64,000 nucleotides of DNA from Candidatus Krumholzibacteriota bacterium (GCA_016933175.1 JAFGBK010000022.1:1-64000), one strand, 5' to 3'. Counted from the first letter of the stretch, positions 52,744-61,786 are shown. Numbers and translations are program-made. The notes: generated by a model not told the origin, from the sequence alone.

Positions 52744-52776
52744 GTGAAAAAAATTTCGCTATTTCGCGATTTTCAC
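52744..52776. promoter_or_regulatory. AT-rich dyad upstream of the RRM gene
   Basis: GTGAAAA (52744-52750) and TTTTCAC (52770-52776), with CGC and GCG inside, form an interrupted inverted repeat. TATATT at 52799-52804 would be the -10 element, so the dyad sits over or just upstream of the -35. The remaining leader to ATG 53007 is about 195 bases without a gene. Confidence 0.4.
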
Positions 52777-53006
52777 TGGCGTGGCACCCCGCCGTGACTA
52801 TATTCTGCGCGGCAAGGACTTCTCATCGTGGATCGATCCGCCGCCTCGCCCCCGTCGAATCGACGTCCATTGCCCGGCGGCCGGCCGTAACCGGCCCGCC
52901 GCCGGCAATGTCAATCCCGAGAAGCCGGAAGGCTGACAGGCTGCGAACCGTTCGCGACCGGCCTTCCATCATGTTCATCGATGGGGCGATTCGGAGGATT
53001 CCCGAA

Positions 53007-53279
53007 ATGGCTAAGAAGCTCTACGTCGGCAACCTGCCCTTCACCGCCACCGAGGACGAGATTCGCGACCTGTTCGCGAAGCATGGCACCGTCCTCTCCG
53101 TCAACCTCATCACCGACCGTGACACGGGCCGGCCCCGTGGCTTCGGCTTCGTGGAGATGGAGGACCATCTGGCGGCCATGGAGCAGCTCGACGGCTACGA
53201 GATGGATGGGCGCGCCATCCGCGTCAACGAGGCGCAGGAGAAGCGCAACCGCGGTGGCGGCGGCGGTGGCCGCTACTAA
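53007..53279 (+). CDS. RRM-domain RNA-binding protein
   Basis: This encodes 90 residues, a single RRM. RNP2 is LYVGNL (5-10) and RNP1 is RGFGFVEM (44-51), with aromatic RNA-stacking positions intact. The tail is KRNRGGGGGGRY, like the glycine-rich RNA-binding proteins of cyanobacteria and other bacteria, which are often cold-induced. It should bind single-stranded RNA in the cytosol. GGAGG precedes ATG 53007. The long A/T-containing leader with a dyad and a strong terminator fit a monocistronic, regulated gene. Confidence 0.95.
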   Translation: MAKKLYVGNLPFTATEDEIRDLFAKHGTVLSVNLITDRDTGRPRGFGFVEMEDHLAAMEQLDGYEMDGRAIRVNEAQEKRNRGGGGGGRY

Positions 53280-53307
53280 CCGTACCGGATCGTAACAGAG
53301 ATTCACG

Positions 53308-53340
53308 CGCCGAGCCCCGCACTGCGGGGCTCGGCGTTTT
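53308..53340 (+). terminator. Rho-independent terminator of the RRM gene
   Basis: CGCCGAGCCCCGC pairs perfectly with GCGGGGCTCGGCG (13 bp) around ACT, followed by TTTT. It sits between convergent genes. Confidence 0.9.
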
Positions 53341-53375
53341 CGCTTCCGGGGCCGGCGCGCCCGGCGGCCCCGGGC

Positions 53376-54032
53376 TCAGGCCGACGGCACGACGTAGCGC
53401 AGCACGCAGGCGTAGTGGCAGGACACGCCGACCAGCACGAACAGGTGCCAGACGGCGTGGTGGTAGGGGAAGCCGCGCCAGGCGTAGAAGACCGCGCCGC
53501 CGCTGTAGGCCACGCCGCCCGCGAGCAGCAGGACCAGGGCCGGCGCCGGCAGGGCCGAGGCCAGCGGGCGCGCGGCGATGACCACGAGCCAGCCGAGCGC
53601 CAGGTAGAAGACCAGCGAGAGCCGCTTCCAGGGCCGGCGCAGCACGACCTCGTAGACGACGCCCAGCGCGGCGAATCCCCAGCTCAGGCCGAAGAGCGTC
53701 CAGCCCCAGCCGCCGCCCAGGACGGCCAGGGTGAAGGGCGTATAGGTGCCGGCGATGAGCAGGTAGATGCTGCCGTGGTCCAGCAGCTTGAAGACCAGCT
53801 TGGCATTGGCCGGCGTGAGGGCGTGGTAGAAGGTCGAGGCGGTGAAGAGCGACACCATCGTGGCGCCGAAGAGCGTGACGCCCACCACGAGGCGGGCGTC
53901 GCCCCGCAGCGCGGCCAGCACGACGAGCAGCACCAGGCCGGCGACGCTGCCCAGGACGCCCAGGCCGTGCGTGATGGCGTGGGCGATCTCCTCGCCGCGG
54001 GAGAAGTCCTCGTGCGCGAAGGCACCTCGCAT
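53376..54032 (-). CDS. Hemolysin III/PAQR-family membrane protein
   Basis: This encodes 218 residues with seven spans. The zinc-site motifs of the superfamily are present: STFYHAL (helix 2), LLDHGSIYLLIAGTYTPFTL (helix 3) and HHAVWHLFVLVGVSCHY (helix 7). Members act as ceramidase/PAQR-like hydrolases or membrane-homeostasis proteins in bacteria; hemolysis is only the historic name. The short N-terminus HEDFSRGEEIAHAITHGLGV is also typical. ATG at 54032 is accepted although upstream sequence shows only a weak site. Confidence 0.93.
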   Translation of the reverse strand: MRGAFAHEDFSRGEEIAHAITHGLGVLGSVAGLVLLVVLAALRGDARLVVGVTLFGATMVSLFTASTFYHALTPANAKLVFKLLDHGSIYLLIAGTYTPFTLAVLGGGWGWTLFGLSWGFAALGVVYEVVLRRPWKRLSLVFYLALGWLVVIAARPLASALPAPALVLLLAGGVAYSGGAVFYAWRGFPYHHAVWHLFVLVGVSCHYACVLRYVVPSA

Positions 54033-54141
54033 GACAGCGTCCTCGTGATTGCGGTTCCGTTAGAAAGGCCGCGCCGGGAGCGTACCCTGGACCCGTTGCC
54101 GCCGCGTGTCGAGCCTTTTCAGGCCGGCAGCGCCGCCGGGA

Positions 54142-54150
54142 TGCTATCAT
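54142..54150 (+). promoter_or_regulatory. Extended -10 promoter (TGCTATCAT) of the metallophosphatase gene
   Basis: TGC followed by TATCAT (5 of 6), 34 bases before ATG 54185. No -35 hexamer is evident. Confidence 0.45.
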
Positions 54151-54184
54151 TGACGGGAACGCGACTCTCGTGACAGGAATCGCC

Positions 54185-55951
54185 ATGCCCGGATCACGTC
54201 GCCTGGACCTCGCCGTCGCCGCCGCTCTCGCGCTCGCCGCGGGGCCGGCCTTCGCGCCGCCCGCTCCGGCCGCAGAGCGCAGCTTCCCGCTGGGCGACAC
54301 CCTCACCGTCATCCGGCGGCCGCTGCTGAACATCCCTGCCATCGTCCAGCCGGGCGACACCCTGCGCATCCACTGCGCCGCGGACCCCGGCACCACGGGC
54401 TGGCAGGCGGAGCTCCGCTTCGGCGCGATCCTGGTGCCCCTGGACGTGATCGACGCGGCCTACGACGCGTCCACCCTCTGGTGGACCCTGGCGGTCCGCC
54501 TGCCCGGCGCCTGCCTCCACGAGCTCTATGACCTGCGCGTGGCGGCGAGCGGCGGCGTCGAGGACGTGACGGCCAACGCCGTACGCGTGATCCCGGGCTT
54601 CCGCGAGGACTTCTACTTCGTCCACGTCACCGATCCGCACCTCCCCGATCCCCACTTCTCCAGCGACGGCGCGCAGCCGGAGGACAGCGCGGCGATGGAC
54701 GACCTGCGCGAGGTCATCGAGGACATCAACCTGATGAACCCCGAGTTCGTGCTGCTCACGGGGGACCTCGTCAACGAGGGCGAGCTGGAGGACTACATGG
54801 AGTGGCGGGCCTACTCCCGGTCGCAGCGCCTGCTCACCGAGCTCGAGGTGCCCGTCTACCTGACCAGCGGCAACCACGACCTCGGCGGCTGGGACGCCAC
54901 GCCGCCGCCCGACGGCACGGCCCGCCGCGACTGGTGGCGCTTCTTCGGCTGGCCGCGCCTGGACGCGCCGCCGCCGGGCGCGCCCTGGTACACGCAGAAC
55001 TACAGCTTCGACTACGGTCCCGTCCACTTCACCGGGCTGGAGGCCTACGACAACTACGACGGCTGGCGGTACGGGATCTACGGCGGTGAGAGCTTCACCG
55101 CCGGGCAGATGGACTGGCTGGCCGGCGACCTGGCCGGCTCGGCGGCGGCCGCGAAGGTCCTGTTCCACCACTACGACTTCAAGGACCAGCTCGATCTGGA
55201 CATCCTCGGCGTGGACCTCGCCCTGTGGGGCCACATCCATCACGACGAGGGCAGCATCTACGACCACCCCTTCGACCTGAGCACCAACAACGTCTGCTGG
55301 GGTGAGCGCGCCTACCGCGTGATCCGCGTCTCGGGGACGACGCTGATTCCCCAGGCCACCGTCAGCGCCGGCGCCGACGGCAACGCCATGCGCCTCCAGT
55401 TCAGCCCCCCGAACGACGGCACGAACGCGACGGTCATGGCCCTGGTCGCCAACGAGCATGACCTGCGCTTCGAGCACGGCCTCGTGAAGTTCAACATGCC
55501 CAAGGGCGGCACCGATCCGCAGCTCAGCGAGGGGACGATCCTCCAGGTGGACACGTCGCCCGCGGGCTGGGACGTCTACTACGTGGAAGTCGACATCGCG
55601 CCGGAGTCCTGGGGGACGATCACCCTGACCGTCACCGAGCCGACGGCGGTGCCGGGCGGCGAGGCCCCGGCGCTCGTCATGAAGCTGCCGCCCAACCACC
55701 CCAATCCCTTCAACCCGGCCACGACGATGCCCTTCTTCCTGCCGCGGGCGCAGCACGCGCGGCTGCGGATCTTCGACGCGGCCGGCCGGCCGCTGGCCGT
55801 CCTCGTCGACGGCGCGCTCGAGGCGGGGTGGCACCGGGCCGAGTGGCGGGGCCGCGACGATCGGGGCCGCGAGATGCCCGCGGGCGTCTACCTGGTCCGC
55901 CTGGAGGCGGGCGGCGAGGCTCGAACGCGCCGGATCGCCATGATACGCTAG
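54185..55951 (+). CDS. Exported calcineurin-like phosphoesterase with C-terminal sorting module
   Basis: This encodes 588 residues with a signal peptide (1-29) and an N-terminal Ig-like domain to about 135. The metallophosphatase domain (about 140-420) carries FVHVTDPHLPD (D-x-H), LLTGDLVNEGE (G-D), SGNHDLGGW (G-N-H-D), LFHHYDF and LWGHIHHDEG (G-H-x-H), the full dinuclear metal set. A further beta domain and the FlgD-like sorting module follow (HPNPFNPATTMPFFLPRA, GRPLAVLVDGAL, GVYLVRLEAG). It is probably secreted or surface-exposed, hydrolysing phosphoesters outside the cell. It lies 31 bases before another exported hydrolase whose last 85 codons are nearly the same. Confidence 0.92.
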   Translation: MPGSRRLDLAVAAALALAAGPAFAPPAPAAERSFPLGDTLTVIRRPLLNIPAIVQPGDTLRIHCAADPGTTGWQAELRFGAILVPLDVIDAAYDASTLWWTLAVRLPGACLHELYDLRVAASGGVEDVTANAVRVIPGFREDFYFVHVTDPHLPDPHFSSDGAQPEDSAAMDDLREVIEDINLMNPEFVLLTGDLVNEGELEDYMEWRAYSRSQRLLTELEVPVYLTSGNHDLGGWDATPPPDGTARRDWWRFFGWPRLDAPPPGAPWYTQNYSFDYGPVHFTGLEAYDNYDGWRYGIYGGESFTAGQMDWLAGDLAGSAAAAKVLFHHYDFKDQLDLDILGVDLALWGHIHHDEGSIYDHPFDLSTNNVCWGERAYRVIRVSGTTLIPQATVSAGADGNAMRLQFSPPNDGTNATVMALVANEHDLRFEHGLVKFNMPKGGTDPQLSEGTILQVDTSPAGWDVYYVEVDIAPESWGTITLTVTEPTAVPGGEAPALVMKLPPNHPNPFNPATTMPFFLPRAQHARLRIFDAAGRPLAVLVDGALEAGWHRAEWRGRDDRGREMPAGVYLVRLEAGGEARTRRIAMIR

Positions 55952-55982
55952 GCGAAGCACCGGAAACCGCGCGGAGGTTAGC

Positions 55983-58319
55983 ATGAAGAAACGGCCCGGC
56001 ACGCGACGATCGCTTCGGCTTCTCATCTTCCGGCCGGATCGAACCGGCGGGCCACCGCGGGCCGGCGGCGGCCCCCCGCGGCGCCTCGCCGCTCCGTGCG
56101 CGGCGGCGCTCGCGGCCGCGGGCCTGCTCGTCCTCGCCGCCTGGGCGGCGGCCGCCGCGCCGGGCGATCCCCTGCGGCGGGCCACGGCGGGCCTCGATCC
56201 GGAGCGCGTCCCCGGGGGCATTCTCTACGACCGCGTGGTGCCGATGGCGGGCCTCGCCGAGCTGGACGGCGGACCGGACGCGCCGCCGGCCGGCACTGCC
56301 CGCTGGCGGCAGGCCCTCCACGAGCTGACGCTGGCCTCCCTGGCGCCGCCGACCTGGCCCGACGCCGGCGCCATGCGGGACGAGGCCCGCGCGGCGCGGG
56401 CCGCGGGCCGGGTCCACGTGGGCGTGCTGGATTTCCGCTACGGCCGTATCCGGGAGGACGCCGTCGAGAGCGGGCTGCTCGTATGGGAGGGCGGCCGCCT
56501 CGTCGAGGGGGAGGGCGTCGCGGGCGGCGAGCCTTACCGGGCCGCGCGCGCCTTCGCGGCCGCGGCGCAGCCGGCGGCGACCTGCCAGGGCGAGGCGGTG
56601 GAGTTCGTGCTGGCGCGGCGCCACTACCTGACCAACGACGACGCGCCGGTCCGCCTGGTGGAGATGGACCTCGCCGACGGCGCCGGCTGGCGCGCCGTGC
56701 GCTTCGACGTGCCCGTCGGCGCGCGCTTCGCTAGTGCGGGCGACAAGCTGCTGCGCCTGCGCGTCACGCGGGCGGACGGCTCCGTCCGCCACGCCCGCTT
56801 CCCCTTCGTCGTCCGCGCCCTCAGGACCCCCGCGCCCGACGAGACCTGGGCGCTGACGGCCGCCATCCCGTACCAGAGCGGCTATGGCACCGGCGACGCC
56901 TTCGTCTACCTGGCCGACGGGCACGCGGCCCTCGTGGACCCCGTCGTCGTCGTCGAGGGCTTCGACATCGAGAACACCATGGGCTGGGAGGAGCTCTACC
57001 TCCTGTTGAACCAGGAAGCGCTTCTGGAGACGCTCCTGGCCGAGGGCTTCGACGCCGTCATCCTCGACTTCACCGACTCGACGGACTACATCCAGCGCAA
57101 CGCCTACCTGCTGGTGGAGCTGATCGAGCAGGTCCAGGCGGCCGTGAGCGGCGATCGGGATCTGCTCGTCATCGGCGCGAGCATGGGCGGCCTGGTGGCG
57201 CGCCACGCCCTCGCGTACATGGAGTCGGAGGGCATCGACCACCGGATGCGCAGCTTCATCTCCTTCGACGCGCCGCAGGCGGGCGCCAACATCCCGCTCG
57301 GGCTCCAGTACTGGCTGGACCTCTTCTCCATCGAGTCGGCCGACGCGGCCTACCTGCTCGCGCGCCTGGACACGCCCGCGGCGCGGCAGATGCTGCTTTA
57401 CCATCACACCGTGCCGCCCGGCACGACGGGCGAGAGCGACCCCCTGCTGGCCGGGCTCATGGGCGAGCTGGCGGCCCTGGGCGGCTACCCCGCGGACCTG
57501 CGCCGCGTGGCCGTGGCCAACGGCAGCGGCGCCGGCCAGGACCAGGGCTTCGCGGCCGGCGACCAGATCATCCTCTACGAGTACGAGAGCTTCCTCGTGG
57601 ACATCGTCGGCAACGTCTGGGCGGTGCCCGACGGCGGCCCGCACATCATCCTCGACGGGCTGATCGACCGCATCTGGCCCCTGGACGACGATGAGCTGAC
57701 GGTCACCGTCGCCGGCACGCGGCCCTGGGACAGCGCGCCCGGCGGCCACCGGGGCTCCATGGCCCAGATGGACTCCACCAGCGCGCCCTACGGGGACATC
57801 ATCGCGCTGCACGACGACCACTGCTTCATCCCCACCATCAGCGCCCTCGATCTGGCGGTCGCGGATCCCTTCTTCGACATCACCGGCGAGCCGGACATCC
57901 TGGCCCTGACGCCCTTCGACGCCGTCTACTATCCGCAGGCGAACCAGGAGCACGTGACCGTGACGGCGGAGAGCCGGGAATGGTTCCTGGACGAGATCCG
58001 GCGGGACGGCACCGCGGCGCCCGCCGGCCCGGCACCGGCGGCGGCCATCGCGCTGGCGGCCAACCACCCCAACCCCTTCAACCCGGCCACGACGCTGCCC
58101 TTCCACCTGCCGCGGGAAGGGCGCGCGCGGCTGCGCGTCTTCGACGCGGCCGGGCGGCCCGTGGCCGTCCTGGCCGATGGCGCGTTTGTGGCGGGCTGGC
58201 ATCGGGCCGAGTGGCGGGGCCGCGACGAGGCGGGCCGGGAGCTGCCCACGGGCGTCTACCTGGCCCGCCTGGAGGCGGCGGGCGAGGTCCGGACGCGGAA
58301 GCTGCTCATGCTGCGCTAG
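55983..58319 (+). CDS. Exported alpha/beta hydrolase with C-terminal sorting module
   Basis: This encodes 778 residues with a long basic N-region and a hydrophobic signal core at 36-60. Residues 60-290 form an uncharacterised domain. The alpha/beta hydrolase (about 300-640) has the nucleophile elbow LLVIGASMGGLVARHALAYM and a lid-like region; catalytic His may be in LHDDHCFIPT. PGAB/lipase-like proteins with this arrangement are often esterases. The final FlgD-like module contains HPNPFNPATTLPFHLP and GVYLARLEAAGEV. GGAGG precedes ATG 55983. The gene is co-transcribed with the metallophosphatase. Confidence 0.85.
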   Translation: MKKRPGTRRSLRLLIFRPDRTGGPPRAGGGPPRRLAAPCAAALAAAGLLVLAAWAAAAAPGDPLRRATAGLDPERVPGGILYDRVVPMAGLAELDGGPDAPPAGTARWRQALHELTLASLAPPTWPDAGAMRDEARAARAAGRVHVGVLDFRYGRIREDAVESGLLVWEGGRLVEGEGVAGGEPYRAARAFAAAAQPAATCQGEAVEFVLARRHYLTNDDAPVRLVEMDLADGAGWRAVRFDVPVGARFASAGDKLLRLRVTRADGSVRHARFPFVVRALRTPAPDETWALTAAIPYQSGYGTGDAFVYLADGHAALVDPVVVVEGFDIENTMGWEELYLLLNQEALLETLLAEGFDAVILDFTDSTDYIQRNAYLLVELIEQVQAAVSGDRDLLVIGASMGGLVARHALAYMESEGIDHRMRSFISFDAPQAGANIPLGLQYWLDLFSIESADAAYLLARLDTPAARQMLLYHHTVPPGTTGESDPLLAGLMGELAALGGYPADLRRVAVANGSGAGQDQGFAAGDQIILYEYESFLVDIVGNVWAVPDGGPHIILDGLIDRIWPLDDDELTVTVAGTRPWDSAPGGHRGSMAQMDSTSAPYGDIIALHDDHCFIPTISALDLAVADPFFDITGEPDILALTPFDAVYYPQANQEHVTVTAESREWFLDEIRRDGTAAPAGPAPAAAIALAANHPNPFNPATTLPFHLPREGRARLRVFDAAGRPVAVLADGAFVAGWHRAEWRGRDEAGRELPTGVYLARLEAAGEVRTRKLLMLR

Positions 58320-58385
58320 GCGGGCGCCGGCCGCCCACCGGCCGCTCGCTCGCACCCCTCGCCGTGCCAGCGGGGAGCGCCGCAC

Positions 58386-60539
58386 TCACCGGCCCAGCCG
58401 CTCGATGACCGCCGCGGCGTTGCGGTTGTCCGGATTCAGCTCCAGGGATTTGCGGTAATTGGCCAGCGCCTCGGCCTCACGGCCGGCGGCCAGGTAGCCC
58501 TCGCCCAGGCTGTCGTAGACGTTCGAGGACTCCGGGTAGAGCAGCACGTTAAGCTCGAAGACGGCGACGGCCTCGTCCGTCCGTCCGTCGCGCAGGTGGG
58601 CGTAGCCCGTGCCGTTGAGCACGGCCTCCAGTCCGGGGATCCCGGCACGGTAGACCTCGCGAGCCGCCGCCAGGGCGGCGGCGCCCTCCGCGACCCGTCC
58701 CATCCGGATCAGTTCCAGTGGCAGCCGCTCGCCCTCGGCCAGGCGCGGGAGCGTGCGGTCGCACGCTCCCCAGAGCAGGCGGGCCTCGCCCACGGCCGCG
58801 CCGGGATCGGCCAGGTCCGGGAAGTCCAGGCGCAGTCCGGGCACGCCGGCGCGGAAGGCCGTGCCGCCGTCCGGGATCAGCGCCGTGTCCAGGGTCTGCA
58901 TGCTGCCGGGCAGGAAGTCGTCCAGGCGCAGGCGCAGGGCGCCGCCGGCCAAAGTCACCGTGAGGACGCGCAGGGTGTCGTAGCGGTAGCGGCCAGCGAG
59001 GCGCTCGGCCCCGGCGGGCGCGGGCGGCACCGGTTCGTGGCGGTAGGTCCGCGCCGCCGCCAGGAAGGGATCCCGGCCTCGCACGTGGTCCTCCCAGGTG
59101 AAGGCGACGGGGACGTCCGGCGTGATGCTGCGCCGCGGGTCGCACAGCGGCGAGGCCGGCGTCAGGCTGCTCGAGACGAGGAACTCCATGCCCGAGTCGG
59201 GCAGACGCAGGACCTCGGGGCTCGAGTAGAACACCGGGCCCTGGGGTGTGGGCTCGCCCACGAGGACCGCGTGGCTGCGGGCCTGCATCATGGCCGTGAA
59301 CATCACCGCCGCCGAGTATGTCCGCCGGCTGATCAGCACGAACAGGCGCCCCGGGCGGTTGATGCGCTCGTGCCCGGCGAGGAATTCCACCAGCGGCGGC
59401 AGCAAGCCGCCGTTGCCGCCGTCGTTGTTGCGCACGTCGATGACGCAGCGCTCGAAGTCGTGGGCGTCGGCGAAGGCGCCCAGGCGCTCCGTGAAGGTGG
59501 CGAGGGTCTCGGGCTGGCCGTCTTCCACCACCATGTTGAACTGGAAGTAGAGCGTGCCGTCGGGCAGCAGCTCGAAGTGGTAGTTCTCGCGCCGCTCGTT
59601 CTTGACGGCGATGGAGGTGACGTCGCCGTCCACCTTCCGCACCATGCCCCAGTAAATGACGGGGATGTAGAGCACTGGCTCGAGCGCCACCTCGTGGACG
59701 CGCCCGGCCTCGTCCTCGAGGGTGAAGACGCCGCGGCCCGGATCGCGCAGGACGCCGACGGCGTGCATCCACTCCGCCACCGTCAGCATGTAGCCGTGGC
59801 GCTCGAGCCGCCCGGCCTCGCTCTCCGTCGCCAGGTAGGGCGCCACGGCGTCGAGGGCGTCGACCACCGGCGTTCCGTCGAGCGCCAGGATGCGCGAGCC
59901 GACGAGGCGCCGCTGCTCGCGCCCGGCGTCGACGATGCGCACGCCGTCGTCGAAGATATGGACGGCGAGTGGGAAGCAGTGCCAGTCCAGGTTCACCGAG
60001 AAGACGTTGGGCATGGTGTGGGCGTCGCCGGGCAGGGCGACGATCCGGGCCAGCTCGGCGCGGATCGTCGGCTCGTCGAGGCTGTCGATAGCGCGGTCCA
60101 GGCGGGTCACCGCCGCGCGGAAGTCGGCCTCTGGCACCAGCTCGAATAGCGCCGGATGCATGCGGGGCAGCTCCGCGGCGAGGTGGGTCAGGTCCGCCCG
60201 CCACTGGTCCGCCGTCAGGCCGCGCTTCACATCGAAGCCGGGGAGCAGCGCGTAGTCCAGCTTCAGGATCAGCAGCGCGGCCGCGAGGACGGCGGCGAGG
60301 GCCGCCAGCAGCGCGCCGGGGACGCGCCACGGCCAACCGCGGCGGCGCAGACATAGGGCCGCCCCTGCGGCGAGAGCGAGGAGCAGCCCCAGGGCGGCGG
60401 TCAGGAAGGCGGTCAGGAAGATCGGGCCGAAGGGGATGTCGATCAGGAGCCAGGTGGCCGCGCCGCCGCCGGCGAGCAGCAGCAGGCCGGCCGCGACGAG
60501 GGTGGACAGGGCGCGGCGAGGGAGCGGGCGTCGAGGCAT
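58386..60539 (-). CDS. S41-like peptidase with membrane anchor and TPR tail
   Basis: This encodes 717 residues. Three N-terminal spans (about 11-30, 38-62 and 72-92) anchor an S41-type domain (about 110-480): DFERCVIDVRNNDGGNGGLL, LFVLISRRTYSAAVMFTAMM (serine in TYSAAV) and VLVGEPTPQGP. The catalytic Ser is in place; the Lys partner is not obvious. A beta-rich domain (500-600) and a TPR-type tail follow (AVFELNVLLYPESSNVYDSL, GREAEALANYRKSLELNPDN). This domain order is known from unassigned S41 proteins in soil bacteria. The exact substrate is unknown. It is convergent with the hydrolase gene. Confidence 0.85.
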   Translation of the reverse strand: MPRRPLPRRALSTLVAAGLLLLAGGGAATWLLIDIPFGPIFLTAFLTAALGLLLALAAGAALCLRRRGWPWRVPGALLAALAAVLAAALLILKLDYALLPGFDVKRGLTADQWRADLTHLAAELPRMHPALFELVPEADFRAAVTRLDRAIDSLDEPTIRAELARIVALPGDAHTMPNVFSVNLDWHCFPLAVHIFDDGVRIVDAGREQRRLVGSRILALDGTPVVDALDAVAPYLATESEAGRLERHGYMLTVAEWMHAVGVLRDPGRGVFTLEDEAGRVHEVALEPVLYIPVIYWGMVRKVDGDVTSIAVKNERRENYHFELLPDGTLYFQFNMVVEDGQPETLATFTERLGAFADAHDFERCVIDVRNNDGGNGGLLPPLVEFLAGHERINRPGRLFVLISRRTYSAAVMFTAMMQARSHAVLVGEPTPQGPVFYSSPEVLRLPDSGMEFLVSSSLTPASPLCDPRRSITPDVPVAFTWEDHVRGRDPFLAAARTYRHEPVPPAPAGAERLAGRYRYDTLRVLTVTLAGGALRLRLDDFLPGSMQTLDTALIPDGGTAFRAGVPGLRLDFPDLADPGAAVGEARLLWGACDRTLPRLAEGERLPLELIRMGRVAEGAAALAAAREVYRAGIPGLEAVLNGTGYAHLRDGRTDEAVAVFELNVLLYPESSNVYDSLGEGYLAAGREAEALANYRKSLELNPDNRNAAAVIERLGR

Positions 60540-60653
60540 GGATTCTCCCGGAGCGTGAGGGTCTCGTCAGGGGTCGTTTCACGGAAGCACCCGCTGGTGA
60601 TGAGAGATTACCGGCGCCCGCGCCCGGTTTGCCAGCACGAACTGGCGCCGGCG

Positions 60654-60662
60654 TGCTACACT
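60654..60662 (+). promoter_or_regulatory. Extended -10 promoter (TGCTACACT) of the YbjN-like gene
   Basis: TGC followed by TACACT (4 of 6), 53 bases before ATG 60716, without a -35. The 176-base divergent region shows no other clear signal. Confidence 0.4.
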
Positions 60663-60715
60663 GCTCCGACTCCAATCTTCAACCCGAGACCCGCAGGCAC
60701 GAGGAGAGTCGTTCC

Positions 60716-61183
60716 ATGACGCGGAAACTGTTTGTCCCGGCGATGATCATGCTGGTCCTGATGTTCGCCGTCGGCGCCGTCGCCGCCCTCGCGACGGAGC
60801 CCGACACCACCGTCATCGAGACCATCGATGGCGAGGCGCTGAAGGACATCCTCCAGGGCGAGGGCTTCACCAACATCGAGATCGACGAGGATGGCGATAT
60901 CGTCATGAGGATGGAGGGCAGCAAGATCCTGTTCCTCATCGCCAAGGACAAGGCGGCGATCCAGTTCTCCTACGCGGTGGCCGGCACCAACGCCGACATG
61001 CAGAAGGTGAACCAGTGGAACGTCAGCAAGCGGTTCTCGCGCGCCTTCCTGGACGACGAGAACGACCCGCACCTCGAGCTAGATATCGACCTGGCCGGCG
61101 GCGTCACCATCGCGCGGGTGCGGGACTTCATCCGGACGTGCCGGATCTCCCTCGTGACCTTCCGGGTCGAGGTCTGCTACTGA
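60716..61183 (+). CDS. Exported YbjN-domain protein
   Basis: This encodes 155 residues with a signal peptide (1-26). The rest is one YbjN-like domain, structurally a type III secretion chaperone-like fold: LKDILQGEGFTNIEIDEDGD, SKILFLIAKDKAAIQFSYAV, VNQWNVSKRFSRAFLDDEND and LELDIDLAGGVTIARVRDF. YbjN proteins affect stress tolerance and motility in Enterobacteria by an unknown mechanism; an exported version suggests periplasmic chaperoning. GAGGAGAG precedes ATG 60716. It is convergent with the YceI gene (nine-base gap). Confidence 0.88.
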   Translation: MTRKLFVPAMIMLVLMFAVGAVAALATEPDTTVIETIDGEALKDILQGEGFTNIEIDEDGDIVMRMEGSKILFLIAKDKAAIQFSYAVAGTNADMQKVNQWNVSKRFSRAFLDDENDPHLELDIDLAGGVTIARVRDFIRTCRISLVTFRVEVCY

Positions 61184-61192
61184 GGCGGCACC

Positions 61193-61786
61193 TCACTTCT
61201 CCTGGACGCCCTCCACCTCGATGAGGATCTCCACCTCGTCGCTGACGGTCAGGCCGCCGCCCTCGAGGATCTTGTTCCACTCGAGGCCGAAGTCCTTGCG
61301 GTCGATCGTGCCGCGGGCCGAGAAGCCCACGCGCGTGCCGCCCCAGGGATCCTGGATGGAGCCGTTGTACTCGAGGGCCAGGACCACCGGCTTCGTGACG
61401 CCGTGCATGGTCAGCTCGCCGTGGAGCGCGTACTCGCCCGGCGCGGTCTCGACGGCCTTCGTGGAGGCGAAGGTCAGGGCGGGGTACTTCGCCACCTCGA
61501 AGAAGTCGGCGCTGCGCAGGTGGTCGTCGCGCTGGCCGTTGCCCGTGTCGATGGAGGCCGCGTCGATGGTGGCCTCCACCCGCCAGGCGGCGGTGTCCTC
61601 CGCGTCGAAGTCGAAGGCGCCGCTGAAGGCGTCGAAGCTGCCGCGCACCTTGCTGACGACCAGGTGCTTGACGACGAAGCCGACGCTCGAATGGCTCGTG
61701 TCGATGGCGTAGCGGGCGGCCGGCGCGGGAGCGGCCAGGGCCGCCACCAGCAGGGCGGCCGCGAGGATGGGGAGGGCTCGTTTCAT
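61193..61786 (-). CDS. YceI-family periplasmic lipid-binding protein
   Basis: This encodes 197 residues with a signal peptide (1-23). The mature protein begins YAIDTSHSSVGFVVKHLVVS, followed by KVRGSFDAFSGAFDFD, ATIDAASIDTGNGQRDDHLR, ADFFEVAKYPALTFAS, LTMHGVTKPVVLALEY and GFSARGTIDRKDFGLEWN. These are all standard YceI segments forming a lipocalin-like barrel that binds isoprenoid or amphiphilic compounds. ATG 61786 follows AGAGGTGATCCC. It has its own promoter candidate and is probably stress- or quinone-related; the ligand is not fixed by sequence. Confidence 0.96.
   Translation of the reverse strand: MKRALPILAAALLVAALAAPAPAARYAIDTSHSSVGFVVKHLVVSKVRGSFDAFSGAFDFDAEDTAAWRVEATIDAASIDTGNGQRDDHLRSADFFEVAKYPALTFASTKAVETAPGEYALHGELTMHGVTKPVVLALEYNGSIQDPWGGTRVGFSARGTIDRKDFGLEWNKILEGGGLTVSDEVEILIEVEGVQEK

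Noticed and set aside
52724..52745. CCCGC-GTTCGAA-GCGGG hairpin after the two-part GNAT gene as terminator
   Set aside because: The stem is only five base pairs and is followed by A residues, not T residues, on the coding strand.
52778..52798. Possible sigma-54 site (TGGCACCCCGCCGTGA)
   Set aside because: The -24 TGGCAC is present, but the -12 GC/TTGC element is missing at the required distance.
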